Of a stretch of DNA of 64,000 bases, positions 23,877 through 35,910 are shown one piece after another (the first letter of the stretch is position 1; each line of letters begins with the position of its first letter). Source of the stretch: Erigeron canadensis (lineage: Eukaryota > Streptophyta > Magnoliopsida > Asterales > Asteraceae). Location of the stretch: NCBI RefSeq assembly GCF_010389155.1, contig NC_057768.1, positions 6,756,501-6,820,500 of the forward strand, written 5' to 3'. A program made the translations under genes and the position numbers. The notes below the pieces were generated by a model, which was not told the origin of the DNA, searched no databases, and was given only the letters and a program-made list of their open reading frames with translations.

Positions 23877-26465
23877 TGTAACAACCGTCACCTGAGCGTT
23901 CGTCTAACTGTACTTTTTCGTCCGAATAAGGTTAGTAACCGTCAAACATAAGTCTAAAGACGTGAGTTTTATGGATTAAAGTATGACTAAGACATGTCAT
24001 TTTATTGTATACTAGTGTTTTAGACTTTTTAAGACTTGGTGCGAATGTTTGAGGAAGACTAGCTGTTTAATAGAAATGTCTAAATAAAGACTTAAAATAC
24101 TTTCGTGAGTCAAATATGGTCATGTGACTAGTTGTTGGGTTCGTAATTCAAAAATATATCATAAAATATGGTCAAATCATTTCTATGACATTCGGTGTTC
24201 GTCCGGTAAGCAAAAAGGACTAAAACTGTCAGGCATTCTGTTAGTCTGACGGACCTCCCCTCCCTTGGCTCTCCCTATAAATAGAAGACCAGCCTTTTGC
24301 CCTTTTTTTTTTCTTTTTTTGGTCGTTCACATAGCTACACACACACTCAAGGTTTTCTTTCAAGAATTATAGCAAAATTTTCTATTGATTTTCGGTTCTA
24401 AACGCGTGTAAATCAATCAAGGCTTCAATCATCGATCAAGAAACAAGTGTGTATTATCATAATCATCATAAAAAACGTGGGTAAGGCTGTTCTTCATCTA
24501 TTTAATTCGTTCTATATGTATATATATATGTTTACTTTTCGGTTCTTATCAAAAGCTAAGCGAATCATGTCTTTGATTATTGTTTGTGCATCTTTGGTTA
24601 CATTTGTGTGTAAGAACTAAAATTGAACCTTGATTAAGGTTTGATTCGACTCATTATGCACTCATGTAATCGGTTTTGTGCAACTACAAATTGAAGATAT
24701 CCTTTACTTGGCTAAATGACTCAAAAACTAGTCGATTTCGTATCCTAGATCAAGATTTGTGCAATTGTCAATCACATGCGTATGAAATCGGTCGAACATC
24801 ACCCTTTTTGTACTGAGTTGTGTAACTTTTGTGCATCCAAGATCCATGGGTATGAATTGGCTAGCCATAATCTACGTCGTTTTAACAAAAATCGCATCGA
24901 AATCGTCGTTTTTGATCAAAATGCGTCCAAATCCGACCCCGAACAGGTCTAGCTCGACCTCTACCTAGTCTAGCTCGACTTAGGCAGGTCTAGATCGACC
25001 TAAATCAGGTCTAGGTCGACCTCTTCTGGTCTAGTTCAACCTCTCATAGGTTTTGTCGCTTAAACGTCTCGTAAAGTTACTAGCTTGACCCGAAATGACT
25101 TGTTTTAACTCTCGGACCCTTAAGTATTGGGGAGAACTCATTTTGACCTCTGTCCAGGTCTAACTAGACCTGTCATGGTCAAGTTCAACCACTTCCCTAC
25201 TCATATAATCGAATTCTTTGGCCCTTCGTGTCCATACGCGCTTAATCGGTTCTTAAACTTGACTAGTTTTCTCAAAAAGTGTAGTTTTGGTCCAATTGAT
25301 TAACGTATGATTAAATGGTTTCAAAATAACATTTTTGGGCTGTAGTTGGTCGAGTTCAACCATAAGGTTGAGCTCCACCTCAACTCGTTTCGGTTTCGTA
25401 AGCTTTTCGGTTAAAATCTCCGGTTTCGTCTAATTTTGATTAAATTCGAGTAAAACTTATTTTGGGCTATGTAATGATTTCAAATCAGGTTGTATTGATA
25501 AAATAATATATTTTAAACTTAAGAAAGGTCATTAGTGCCAAATCCAGACTCTTGTTCGGTTTATTCGAGTCTCGTAAATTCTAACAAACGTCATTTTAAA
25601 AGTTAAATAAAGACATATGGACTTAAAGGCATTCCTAATAGGCTAAGACTTAAGACAAAAGACTTTCATTGTGACTTTCCATGTACTATTGATAGGTGTT
25701 GATTGTCGTGGACTTTGATTGTGCTTGTCGTGCTCGTTCGTTATACTTTCATAACACCTTTCAGGTGAGTTTCGTAGCCCCTCTTTTTACAAGTTTTGGG
25801 GTGGAAAGTATACTTATTTTCAAACAATTTTGTCGGTTTCTGTTTTATGTTCAATATCGAGCCTGTGCGTATAGAGTTACTTGTGCCATTTGACGTGCTT
25901 TGATCTTATTGTTTGTGTGTGATTATGTGTTTGTTTGTTGTGCTTTGGACGTACTTATTGTATGAGTTGAGACTTGGGACTTTGGACTAAGGCAGGTACC
26001 GTAAGGCCGGACTTTGAGACATTGAGACATTTGGACTTATTATGGCGTAATTCTGCTCGTTATATATTGAACTATTACTTGTTTAGACTTAAAAGAATCG
26101 ACAAAAGACTTATTTCTTTTATTAGACTTTTGACATAAAACCTACGAACTCACCAAGCTTTGTGTTGACACGTTTTAGTATACTTTTCTGGTGCTCATGC
26201 TAATCAGGGATAAAGGCTGCTATGCTAGGCTGGACTTCGGAGATTAGTACTCCTTAATAATTGTCAGACTTTGAGGCTACATGCCTTGGATTATTTCTTT
26301 ATGGACTTGATTGTAATAAGCTATTGTAGCACTGTTATGACTTGAACTCATACTTTTGGGAATATATTTATTATATTCTATTTCATTTAGCAGTATCTAT
26401 GTAATTCCATGTCGTGCTGTACTTTTCATGACACCTCATGTTTCCGCCAACGGTGGGGTGTTATA
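23877..26465 (+). mobile_element. 2.6-kb solo LTR, Ty3/Gypsy-like
   Basis: It starts TGTAACAACCGTCACC and ends GGTGGGGTGTTATA, with the 5-bp duplication GTATG at 23872-23876 and 26466-26470. A TATA-like CCCTATAAATAGAAG near 24271 is followed by a long leader. The same family in opposite orientation occupies 308-5123. No coding is present. A region of repeated GGTCTAG/TCGACCT motifs sits at about 24940-25390. It inserted inside the older Copia pseudogene. Confidence 0.82.
24940..25390. repeat. Dispersed short motif array inside the LTR
   Basis: A motif close to AGGTCTAGNTCGACCT recurs about seven or more times, in full or in half (for example 24952-24966, 24986-25000, 25004-25021). The motif is itself nearly palindromic. 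It falls downstream of the putative LTR transcription start. Confidence 0.7.
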
Positions 26466-26650
26466 GTATGGCTGTTTTGGGTATGAGTTGGAACATGAAA
26501 TAGGTGTACGTATTTACTAAAGACATCATTAGAATATTTGTCTATGGCTTAAGTTCTTCATTGACATGATTTAGTTTTCCCAACATTAGGGGGAGATATT
26601 CCCAATATTAGGGAAAGATGGAAAGTAGCTGAAATGAGTAAAAATGAATT

Positions 26651-26784
26651 ATCTAAGATCCTCACACCATGAATATAAACTCAAAATTTGTGGGATAATT
26701 TGTTCACAACATTTAGTATCTAAGATCCTCACACCATGAATATAAACTCAAAATTTGTGGGATAATTCGTTCACAACATTTAGT
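26651..26784. repeat. 67-bp tandem duplication in the Copia remnant
   Basis: Two head-to-tail copies, 26651-26717 and 26718-26784, differ by a single base, so the duplication is young relative to the surrounding decay. Confidence 0.95.
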
Positions 26785-28199
26785 AATTGCCAACATGTTA
26801 ACTGACCTGAAAGAGATAGTGGTTAAATCACAAATATCAGCTGCTAATGTTCTGATTGGTAATGAGTCTACGCATATTTGAAAGTGGTAGAAAAGTCGAT
26901 TTTAAATAAAAGGCTCGAAAGAATAGAAGCATAAAACTGAGATGATCAAAGTCGAGGTATAAAGACCTCATAAGAGATTGATGATGAGAAACTAGACATG
27001 AAGGCTTTTAAGAAACCCCAGGTACCTGAAAATAATGAGATCTCAATGAATTGGGACATGTCTAGAGACTTATGGAATCGAAAATAAACAAAGCGACGCT
27101 GAGAATGATTGTATATGATATAGCGCTAAGTATTATGAATAATGGTGAAGATCTTGTAAGCATGCATGCACATAAGTGACATGATATGGATGATTGGCCA
27201 ATGATGAAAAGACGCTAGCATTTTGTACATGAAGTCCAAGCACTTGAAGTGCATAAATTATATGATGTAAATCGGTCTATGTTCAAATATTGAATTGAAG
27301 TATGGCACATAGATTATTAAACAGACCTTATATTGATTATGGACAAGATATGTCATATGGTTGAAACAATTATTGATATACTGAAAGTCTGGCAAAATAA
27401 GATATATGATTTGCGTCTAAAGAATACGAACAGAGCTCATTTGGTATTAATATTTCATGAGAGATATAAAATGCATGAAGCATATTTTGTGATTTGAAAA
27501 GCTTAAAAACCTATGTGTAATTGGAATATGATAGAATCGCCTTAGTACGTATTTATTAAAATGTGTCATAGAATTACTATGTTTGCTCATGAAACTTCAT
27601 AAAGAAATTTAGATTTGAATATGATATAAGTTTCAATGAAACTCCGAGAGGGTGTCCAATACAAATTGAATTATTAGAAATGAATGTAAGATAAAAGACA
27701 AAGACTGTCTTAATTTACAAATTACTATGTTAAGGACAATATCATTGAGCATCATAATAACTAAAAAAGGAAGCTATGTTTTTTTTTGTGGACAAGTGAT
27801 GCTCATGGCTATGAGGTCACATGATATTGAAAGAACCCCCTTAGTTTTCAAAGATAATGATCACAATGGATTGGTTCAAAAGTTTTGTTAAAACATTGAT
27901 AGTTATCGATTGCTAATGTATGAAATCATGCATCATTTAAATTGAAGTTGTTGATAGAGCTTAGCTTATGAAGTACGCGTATGTACTTACATGAAATGTA
28001 CGATGCATGTTGAAATCTTGAATTGACTATGTGAGCCATATTTGGAAAAATCAACATATAGTAAGTTGGTTCATGAGATATCAAATTTGTTTAGCGAGAT
28101 ACTTATTGACTATGTTATTTATTTTCTTTTTTCTACTACAGTTAACAGTGACCAGGTCGAAAAACAAAACATAACAAATTCATCATTAGGCGAAGAATA

Positions 28200-29390
28200 A
28201 AACCCATATCTTAAAAAAAAAATGGATCTTAATGTGGGGTAATACGAAGCCTAGATCTCATCGCAAAACGATCAGGGTAGTGGAGGATGATGGTGGCAAC
28301 ATGAAAAGGGCTCGCGGACCAGAATGATGACCTTTGTATTCTTGTCTATTTGAAGATTGCTCGGGAATAAGTTATTTGGATGTAGAGATACATCTAAGTT
28401 TAGTTGATTTGGTCCCTTATTTGTATCAAATGGGTTTTTTGATTTGGGATTTTGTTAAGGATTTATATTTATAATTTATGTTGAAGATCTGAAAACGTAA
28501 AAGAAATAAAAAGGTGTTGTTTTGAAGATAATAGATTGATGGGGATAGTCGGGTTGAGAGGAAAGAGATAATAGATTGATAGTGATGGTGGACTTGGGAA
28601 ATAAAGAATAAAACTAATAAAACAAAAATGAAAATGGTTTTTATGGATTATAAATTGCAAGAATATTCTTGTATGTGTAAAAAGACAATATTTCTTTCAT
28701 GTGAGAGGTACATGACCCACTTAACGGTTGATTATTGATGAAATCGTTAACTTGGACCAAAATTGCCACCAAAACATGAAAATTGGACCAAAATCGCCAC
28801 TTTAGCATAAGTTGGACCAATCTTGCAAAACGTATGATATCACAGGGACCAAAAGTGCAATTTGGTCTATTGAAAAAAAAAAGAAAGTAAAGAAATCCAA
28901 ATAGTAAAGCGATAACCAGGGTGGTATTATCGTAAAAAGAAGAGAATCCCATAGGCATATTCCTAAACCCATCACACAATAATCAATCCATCCATCCATC
29001 CATCCCTCTCTCAACAAACACACCAATCGATCATCCCCACCGTCCATCCAATCCACGTCATCAATCCGCGTCTCTAAAATCCAACGATCACAATTTCATC
29101 CCAATCCAGAGCCAGACAAAATATCTAAACTCTAGGGTTAGGTTTGTTTAACCCAACAATACCCATTTTGTATATCCTCTGTATAATCAATCACCCCACT
29201 CGGAGCTCCATTATCACAACCAACAATCTCACCTGAAAAACAAAAATTATACATACACATATTTATATCTATATTTATTTTAGGGTTTATCAGATTTTTA
29301 TCTGTTTTTTTTTTTTTTAGGGTTTTTTAATATAAAATATATATATTTATTGATATATAGAGATAAATAGAAATATATAGATATAGATAG
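28200..29390 (+). promoter_or_regulatory. Upstream region and leader of the ANP32-like gene
   Basis: 28735-28875 holds a repeat-like tract with GGACCAAAA units. A (CCAT)n tract lies at 28986-29006. Three telo-box-like motifs (TAGGGTT, inverse AACCCTA) lie near 29133, 29280 and 29318, the last two close to the start codon. Telo boxes are common in promoters of plant nuclear, ribosomal and cell-cycle genes; a role here is inference. Confidence 0.45.
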
Positions 29391-32300
29391 ATGATGGATG
29401 AGATCTGGGAGAGGGCGGTGGAAACGGCGTTAGATGGACAAAGGGATGTGACGTCAGTGAGGACGTTAACATTAGACGGAGCCGTTAAGTGTGTTCATGG
29501 GCGGTTACCACAACCGTCATTATTTGAAAAGTTTATAAACTTAGAACATCTATCAATCGCAAACATAGGTGTAACAACGTTAGAGGAGTTTCCTAGGTTA
29601 AAAAATTTACAGAAATTAATATTGTCTGATAATAGGATTGCTGGTGGTTTGGAGTATTTGGTTGAGGCAGGATTAGATGGGTTAAGAGATTTGGATTTAT
29701 CGAATAATCGGATTAATGAGATTGATGATTTAAGGGCTTTGGCTGATTTAAAAATTGTTTCTTTGGATTTGTATGAGTGTCCTGTGACTAGGGTTAAGGA
29801 TTATAGATCTAGAGTGTTTGGTTTGATTAAGAGTTTGAAGTATTTGGATAAGATGGATGTCGATCAGAACGAAAGGCCGGAGTCGGACGAGGAGGATGAC
29901 GACGATGAGGAGGAAGTGGAGGAGGAGGATGGAGAAGAGGAGGAAGGGGAAGAGGAGGAGGACGACGAGGAGGATCCGGGGAGTGGGGAGGTAGATGGTG
30001 ATGGGGAGGAGAAGACGAATAATGGGGTTGTGAATAATGGAAGTGTTGGTGATGGAAATGATGGGGTTGTGGATGTGGATGAGGACGATGAGAGTGATGC
30101 GGATGAGGAGGAGTCGGAGATTGTGAGAGGGAATAATGGCGTGGTGAACGGGTTTCATGAGGAGGATGAGGAAAGTGATGAGATTGATGAGGAAGATGGC
30201 GGTGAGGACGAGGAGGATGTGATTGAGGTACATGAGGTTGAGGATAGTGATGATGATGAAGTGGATGATGACGATGATGATGAGGGTGAGGATGAGGATG
30301 ATGAGGTTGATAATGATGATGGTGATGTCGGTGAGCCTGGGAGTAGCGGGTGGGCGACGAGTACGGAAGGGGAAATTGATGGCCACGAGCAAGGTGAGGA
30401 TGATGTTGATGAGGATGATGATGGGGAGACCGGTGAGGAAGAAATCGGTCTTGATGATGCTGGAGGAGATTTTGAAGAAGAAGAGGATGATGATGATGCT
30501 GAGGATGAGGTAGTCTCTCTTTTCGTGGCTTTTTAGTAATTTATTATATATGTGCTTACTTGACTAGTTATCTGTGTTTTTGGTGGTTACTTGATTTGTT
30601 ACCAGTGTTTGTTTTTAAAGTTTTTGAAGCATGTGATTTGTTAGTAATTTTTATGTTATTGATAGGTTAAGTTCATGATTTTGGTTGACTGGTAATTTTA
30701 TTTAATTGCTTATGTTCATTTTTTGAGCTTCATATGACTGTCTTAGTAGGGTATTTTGGCATATATTTAAGTTTTGTTTTGTATGCGAGACATTTTTTTG
30801 GAGGTGTGGTTTTCATGATAGTTGTTTGTTGCGAGGGTGTTTATTGAATAAATTGTTTGGTATATGCACTTTTCTGGAGTTTTTTTTGATATAAGTTTAG
30901 TGACGGGGTGAAAAAGCGATAGAACATTTTGTGAACCTTTTGTTTTCGTTTGGCCAATGTTGGTTTTGCGGTTTGAATAAAAAGTGACTGTTTAGCATGC
31001 TCTTATGATGCTTATTTTAAGAAAATCTAGGTGGTTTTTGTGTTTGTTTGATTATTGAAATGATTCATCTATGTGTTTTCTATGTGTCCCCAAGTTATGG
31101 TGATTAAAGATTTAGCAGCGAATTAATCTGTTACTCCATATTATTTATTTAATCCTTGTCTTTGGGTTGATCTGGTCAGGAGATGTTCATTAGTGAACCA
31201 TCTGTTATATAGTTGTCAAGTATAACCAAGTTATGTAATGATTGCACTAAATGATACTATAACTTCTGTCTTGATAGGAATCAATAGAACAGATCCTGTT
31301 CAAGTAAGGTTGTAAATGATGCTATAACTTATGCTTGAATGTTAGCAACATTTATTGCACGTTTTGTTCTTTTGTTTATTGCCAGTAATCCACTTCAATA
31401 TGTTTTAGATCTATATATTTTGTGATTGATCTGATCAATATGGTGAATCTCTGTCTATTAGTATTTGCTGCATCACTGTTGTGTTATTCTCGATGCGATA
31501 TTGTTTTCATGCTCTTCATGCAATTAATGTCTATTTAGCATGTACTGAAATATATGTTTTGTATATGGATTGTGGTATCAAAATCTGAATGCAAAATAAT
31601 TGCTATTTATAGATGTTGGAGGAATCATGTCTTTGTTTTGTCATTAGATGAGTAATCCGAAGATTAGCTTGTTCAATTTTGTAAGACTGAGCTTAGGAGC
31701 AGTGGCTCCTCTTATGTCATGAGTTCCTGTCTTGAAAAAGAAATTTTTTACAAGCTGTAGCTGGTTTAAATATGTTTCCATCTTAGTCATTGCAAAATCG
31801 AGTTCTCTAGGTGTCAAAATTTTTAGGTTCTTATATAATTGCTAGTTTTGATTTTGGATCTTTACTTTTTTTGTTAAAAGTGTTTTTGCAAATTTTATGA
31901 AATAAAAGCTGCTTGCTGATTTTTTGAGTATTTTTTGCATATTTGAGTTTTTTTTTTTGGTTTTTATAATCAGTAGGCTAATTCTGTTTAATCATTTTCA
32001 GAATTTCTGGATATCTGAGTGTTTATTGTTCTGTTTTATGTATAGCTTCTGTGAATTTTAGTATTTTTAAGTATTATGTATAGTTTCTGTGAATTTTAGT
32101 ATTTTAAGTAAGTTACACTGCAACTGTGTTTGTTAATGGCTGCAGGAAGATGAAGAAGATGGTGGTTCAGGATACCTGGTACAACCAGTGGCTCCACAGG
32201 TTGCCGAAGACGTGGTAGTTGGAGACGAAGAAGATGATGATCCAGAAGTGGATGAGGAAGAAGAAGAGGATGATGATGATGATGAGGATGATGATGAAGT

Positions 32301-32439
32301 GCATGATAACGGGGTGCATCCTCCATCTTCATCAAGTAAGAGAAAGCGAGATGATGATGATGATGACGACGATGGTAGTGGAGAAGATGATGATAACATT
32401 GTTGATAATCATCATCCCAAATCATCAAAGCACAACTAG
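29391..32439 (+). CDS. Acidic leucine-rich nuclear phosphoprotein 32-related protein
   Basis: There are two exons, 29391-30509 and 32146-32439, joined in phase 0 to give 470 residues (469 if the second ATG at 29394 is used, which matches the usual MDEIWERAVE start). Residues 1 to about 155 form leucine-rich repeats (LEHLSIANIG, LQKLILSDNRI, LRDLDLSNNRI, IVSLDLYECPVT) ending in the LRR cap YRSRVFGLIKSLKYLDKMD. Residues from about 165 onward are almost continuous Asp/Glu with short Gly/Asn breaks; SGYLVQPV at about 381-388 is a conserved island. KRKR at 438-441 is a probable nuclear signal. Family members bind histones and act as chaperones or phosphatase regulators in the nucleus; this is family knowledge, not shown here. 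The long open frames on other strands in the acidic tail are GAT/GAG repeat artefacts. The 1.6-kb intron has no recognised element. Confidence 0.93.
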
Positions 32440-33963
32440 CAAAAGGTTTCAGTTTCTTATGCGAAAAAGATGGATGTCAATGGCTGTATGTATTGCTGCT
32501 GGAGTTGATTGTCAATGGTGGAATTGGATTTATCGGGGATGGAGAAAGAAAGTTCTAAGGTTTCTTCTTGAGAAAAACTGTAAACTAATGTCTTTGTGTT
32601 TTTTAAATGAGAGAAGATTGGATGATATGATACTTTTGGAGGGAAACAAAAGATTGTAAACTGGTTGGTTGGGAAGCATTTGAAAAAGTTTGTTTTTTTA
32701 AAACTATGGTTAAGTTTATGATGATGAATGATGTGTATGTTGATCTCTGCTATCCGTTACAATAGATTCAAATGGCAGTTGAATGTTTAAAGAGAGGGAA
32801 AACAGACTTTTTTGAATGTCTGTTAGAGCACCGTCTTGAATTGGAGGGAAACTAATATATGAACAAAGCTCTAATTTATATCCATCATGATTCATATCAT
32901 CAAGGAAAGGAAGTATGCGGAAGGAATTAGAACAAAAAGATATATATAAAATAAAAAAATAAGGTGAGATGCAAATGTGAGTGTATGTAGTGAGTTGTAC
33001 TTGAGCACATGAAAGAAGCAAACCAAATTCGGGTAGCCAAAATGTATTGGGCCGGGTTTTTTATTAAAGGATTTTGATCAACGACGTCGTATCGAATGAT
33101 TCGAGTGAGTCAAGTTGCAAATTAATTAATATGGAAATGAAAAAGGGAAGAAGAAATATGGGAAGGGGGTGCTTTTTATTTGGGACGGAAAGTGCGGATG
33201 GACAGGTGTTGGCAATCTAACGGATGCAAGAAGAGGTGCAAAAAGACTCGACTCTCGGCTTGTGTTGGTTTAGCCGCGAAAATGACAGAATTCCAATTCA
33301 AACAACGTAACAAGGCTTGGCTTAGCTAGGCTATTCTTCGGCTTTTTCCTTTTTTCTTTTATAATAATAATAATTATTTTGTTTACTCATTATGTTGACA
33401 TATGGGTGATATGGGGAAGAGACGCAAAGGTCGTTTGGTGCCTTTAATTGTATTTTAAGTCATATATATAGTGTGACTTTTGTAATTTTATCTTCTTACA
33501 ATATTCTTTTTATTCTTCTATTTTTAATCATCCCACAAAGTTAATATTACATTTGGGGAAACAAGTTGATGCAAAAAATTTTTACTGAATAAAAAGTAGA
33601 TTACGAACAAATCTAGCTAACATTTTAAGATAATAAACAAAAATAAATAAATAAAAATCTGATTTTTTACAATTCTGCGTTAAAAAAGATGATAGCTTAT
33701 GGGGCGTTAAACCGTTTAGAATGATTTTTTCTTTACTAAGATTAAATAATACATCAAAATTAATGTAAAAATACCATCTTCCATGATATCAACTACAGCT
33801 AAATTGCAATATGTAGCTCTATATCTTCTCTAAATGTAAAATATTTAACATTCCATTGATTAGCCTGGTTAAATTTTTTTTTTTTAAAAAGAAAATTAAT
33901 AATGCACACTTATTAGTAAATGTTTATTTATTCTTTATCTCATTCCTTTTTCCCTTTTATTTA
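32440..33963. other. ANP32-like 3' region and spacer
   Basis: The first about 270 bp are probably 3' UTR. The remainder is AT-rich with a short TAA run near 33361 and no supported gene. Confidence 0.6.
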
Positions 33964-35290
33964 TCTATACTATCTAATAAAAAAAAATCACCATTTTTTT
34001 TCTTCAGGGGTAAATTACACTTTTAGTCCCTGAACTTGGCACGTTTTTCGCTTTTAGTCACTAAACTTAAAAAACTGAACTTGCCACTTTTTTTCACTTT
34101 TGGTCACCCTGTCAACTTTGTTACCTTTTCTCCGTTAACTTGCCTAAATTCGTTAGTTTTTTTTCTCCAGCTTTCGTCCTTTTCATTTATTTTATTATTA
34201 AAAGTGATAATCGATGAAAAGTACACTCAAAATTCAATCCTTTATCTGATTTATTACAAATTTATATAACACTAACAAAAATATTTACGGTTAAATCATA
34301 AGGCGTTATCGATTATTCAGAGAAAAAAAAATCTAGAATACATTACTCCGGATAACCGTTACAATATCTTATGTTTATTATAGTTTAGCTAATAAGATGA
34401 ATAAAGATAAATAAATAAATCTATATAAAACATACAAAAATACTTACGCTTAGTTTGATTAGATGAAATAATTAATATTCTTTTTGAACGACGATGAAAT
34501 AATTGTTAGTTGAAATTTTTATTTATATAGTTAGATTTTTTTTTAGTGCCTCTGTTTGAATTTTTTATTCTTCTTATGTCTACTTTAATCGTAAATTTTT
34601 TTGTTTGTGTTATATAAATTTATATAGTTTTCCTTAATTCATTTTATTAACTATTGCTAAACTATAATAAAAATAAGATATTGTCACGGTTATCCCGGAG
34701 TAACGTGTTCTAGATTTTTTTTTCTCTGAATAATTGATAACGTCTTATGATTTAACTCTAAAAATTTTGTTTGTGTTATATAAATTTGTAATAAATCATA
34801 TAAATGGAACGAGTTTTGGATGTATTTTTCATCAATTATCACTTTTAATAATGGAATAAATGAAAAAGACGAAAACTGGAAAAAAAAACTAACGAATCTG
34901 GGCAAGTTAACGGAGGAAAGATAACAAAGTTGACGTGGTGACCAAAAGTGAAAAAAAATGACAAGTTCAGTGTATAATTTGTAATTTTTGAAGTTTAATG
35001 ATTAAAAGTAAAAAACGTGCCAAGTTCAGGGATCAAAAGTGTAATTTACCTTTACATACTTTTATTTAAACTTTTTGTCTACGAAAAACCAAAAATACTT
35101 TCTCTGTTATTTACTAATTTAAAATTCTCATTTAATATACCTATAAGATTCTTAATGAAACTACCTTTAACATCAATTACTTTTATATTCACCACTATCG
35201 TCACCCTCATCACCGTCCCACCACTGTCACTACCACCCCTTCCGCCATCATTACCCCACCTCTACCGCATCGCGCGGGCAATAAGTTTAG
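33964..35290 (+). mobile_element. Helitron carrying a foldback element
   Basis: The 5' end is TCTATACTATCTAATAAAA after an A at 33963, a typical plant Helitron start. The 3' end has the hairpin CCGCATCGCGCGG (35265-35277) followed by a short spacer and TTAG at 35287-35290 before a T, one base off the canonical CTAG. Most of the interior is the inverted-repeat element at 34009-35050. Its 3' end lies only 128 bp before the DUF1118 start codon. Confidence 0.65.
34009..35050. mobile_element. MULE-like foldback element with about 380-bp inverted arms
   Basis: The left arm opens GGTAAATTACACTTTTAGTC and the right arm closes with its inverse. Complementarity extends to about 34390 on the left and from about 34660 on the right. 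Mirrored blocks include CTGAACTTGGCACG, CAACTTTGTTACC, CGTTAACTTGCC and CTCTGAATAAT. The GGTAAATTACACTTTT-GTCCCTGA terminus is a recurrent foldback type in dicot genomes. A target duplication was not resolved. Confidence 0.72.
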
Positions 35291-35418
35291 TTTTCTAAAA
35301 GGGATTTCTGTAAAATTGAACGTTAAGAACACACCACCATTCATCCCATATCTTCCTTCCTAAGAACAAACCAACAAACCCCTCTCATCTCATTTCAAAA
35401 CATTTTCTAAAACAAACA

Positions 35419-35910
35419 ATGTTACTCCAAACATGTCCATATTCCACAACAAGACTCATCCCACTAACACCATCCTTGAATTTCATCTCTCAATCTCGTC
35501 AAAATGTCATCAAATCCATGGCTAAACAAACCACCAATGAACCAGAACCACTTTCCACCCCCAACAAACTGGCTATAGCCGGTGGCCTAATCTCCAACCC
35601 TGTGATCGGATGGTCACTTTACACTCTCAAAACAACCGGATGTGGCCTTCCACCTGGTCCTGGTGGGTCCATTGGGGCATTGGAAGGTGTCAGTTACTTG
35701 GTGGTTGTTGGAATTGTGGGTTGGTCTTTGTATACTAAGTCCAAAACTGGGTCTGGATTGCCTAATGGACCATTTGGGTTGTTGGGTGCTGTTGAAGGGT
35801 TGTCGTATTTGTCGTTGGTTGCGATTTTGGTCGTTTTCGGGTTGCAGTTTTATCAGCAGGGTTTTATCCCTGGCCCGGTTCCTGTTCCTGGTGACCAATG
35901 CTTTGGTTAA
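35419..35910 (+). CDS. DUF1118 (RIQ1/RIQ2-like) chloroplast thylakoid membrane protein
   Basis: A single exon of 163 residues. The first about 35-45 residues are rich in Ser, Thr and Arg without acids, as in a chloroplast transit peptide; an in-frame Met at residue 34 (MAKQTTNEPEP) is an alternative start that would lose it. The body is two related membrane units. Each has a Gly-rich segment (TTGCGLPPGPGGSIGALEG, then KTGSGLPNGPFGLLGAVEG) followed by a hydrophobic helix (SYLVVVGIVGWSLYT, then LSYLSLVAILVVFGL). I associate this pattern with DUF1118. Two Arabidopsis members, RIQ1 and RIQ2, affect grana organisation and non-photochemical quenching. The family call is from memory of the pattern, so moderately certain; that it is a real chloroplast membrane protein is more certain. 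Confidence 0.75.
   Translation: MLLQTCPYSTTRLIPLTPSLNFISQSRQNVIKSMAKQTTNEPEPLSTPNKLAIAGGLISNPVIGWSLYTLKTTGCGLPPGPGGSIGALEGVSYLVVVGIVGWSLYTKSKTGSGLPNGPFGLLGAVEGLSYLSLVAILVVFGLQFYQQGFIPGPVPVPGDQCFG

Larger units (their letters stand above)
23580..28140 (+). pseudogene. Decayed Ty1/Copia polyprotein, interrupted by a solo LTR
   Basis: Fragments of Copia Pol can be read in shifting frames. Around 23666-23810 the text MVYGQKPHMSH is followed, after stops, by VAPPQCTKM, the end of the integrase region. After the LTR, around 26590-26650, NIPNIRERWKVAEMS-like text resembles the linker region, and 27020-27060 (PENNEISMNW) resembles the segment before reverse transcriptase. Stops and frameshifts are frequent, so nothing is functional. 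Integrase-side and linker-side fragments flank the LTR (23877-26465) in the right order. Limits are approximate, and 27700-28140 is only weakly recognisable. Confidence 0.65.

Noticed and set aside
29748..30392. 214-residue open frame on the minus strand inside the ANP32-like exon
   Set aside because: It is the reverse of the GAT/GAG acidic repeat, giving Ile/Leu/His-rich text with no family features.
32096..32659. Several open frames overlapping the second ANP32-like exon on both strands
   Set aside because: They are shadows of the acidic GAT/GAA repeats; only the frame continuing exon 1 is coherent.
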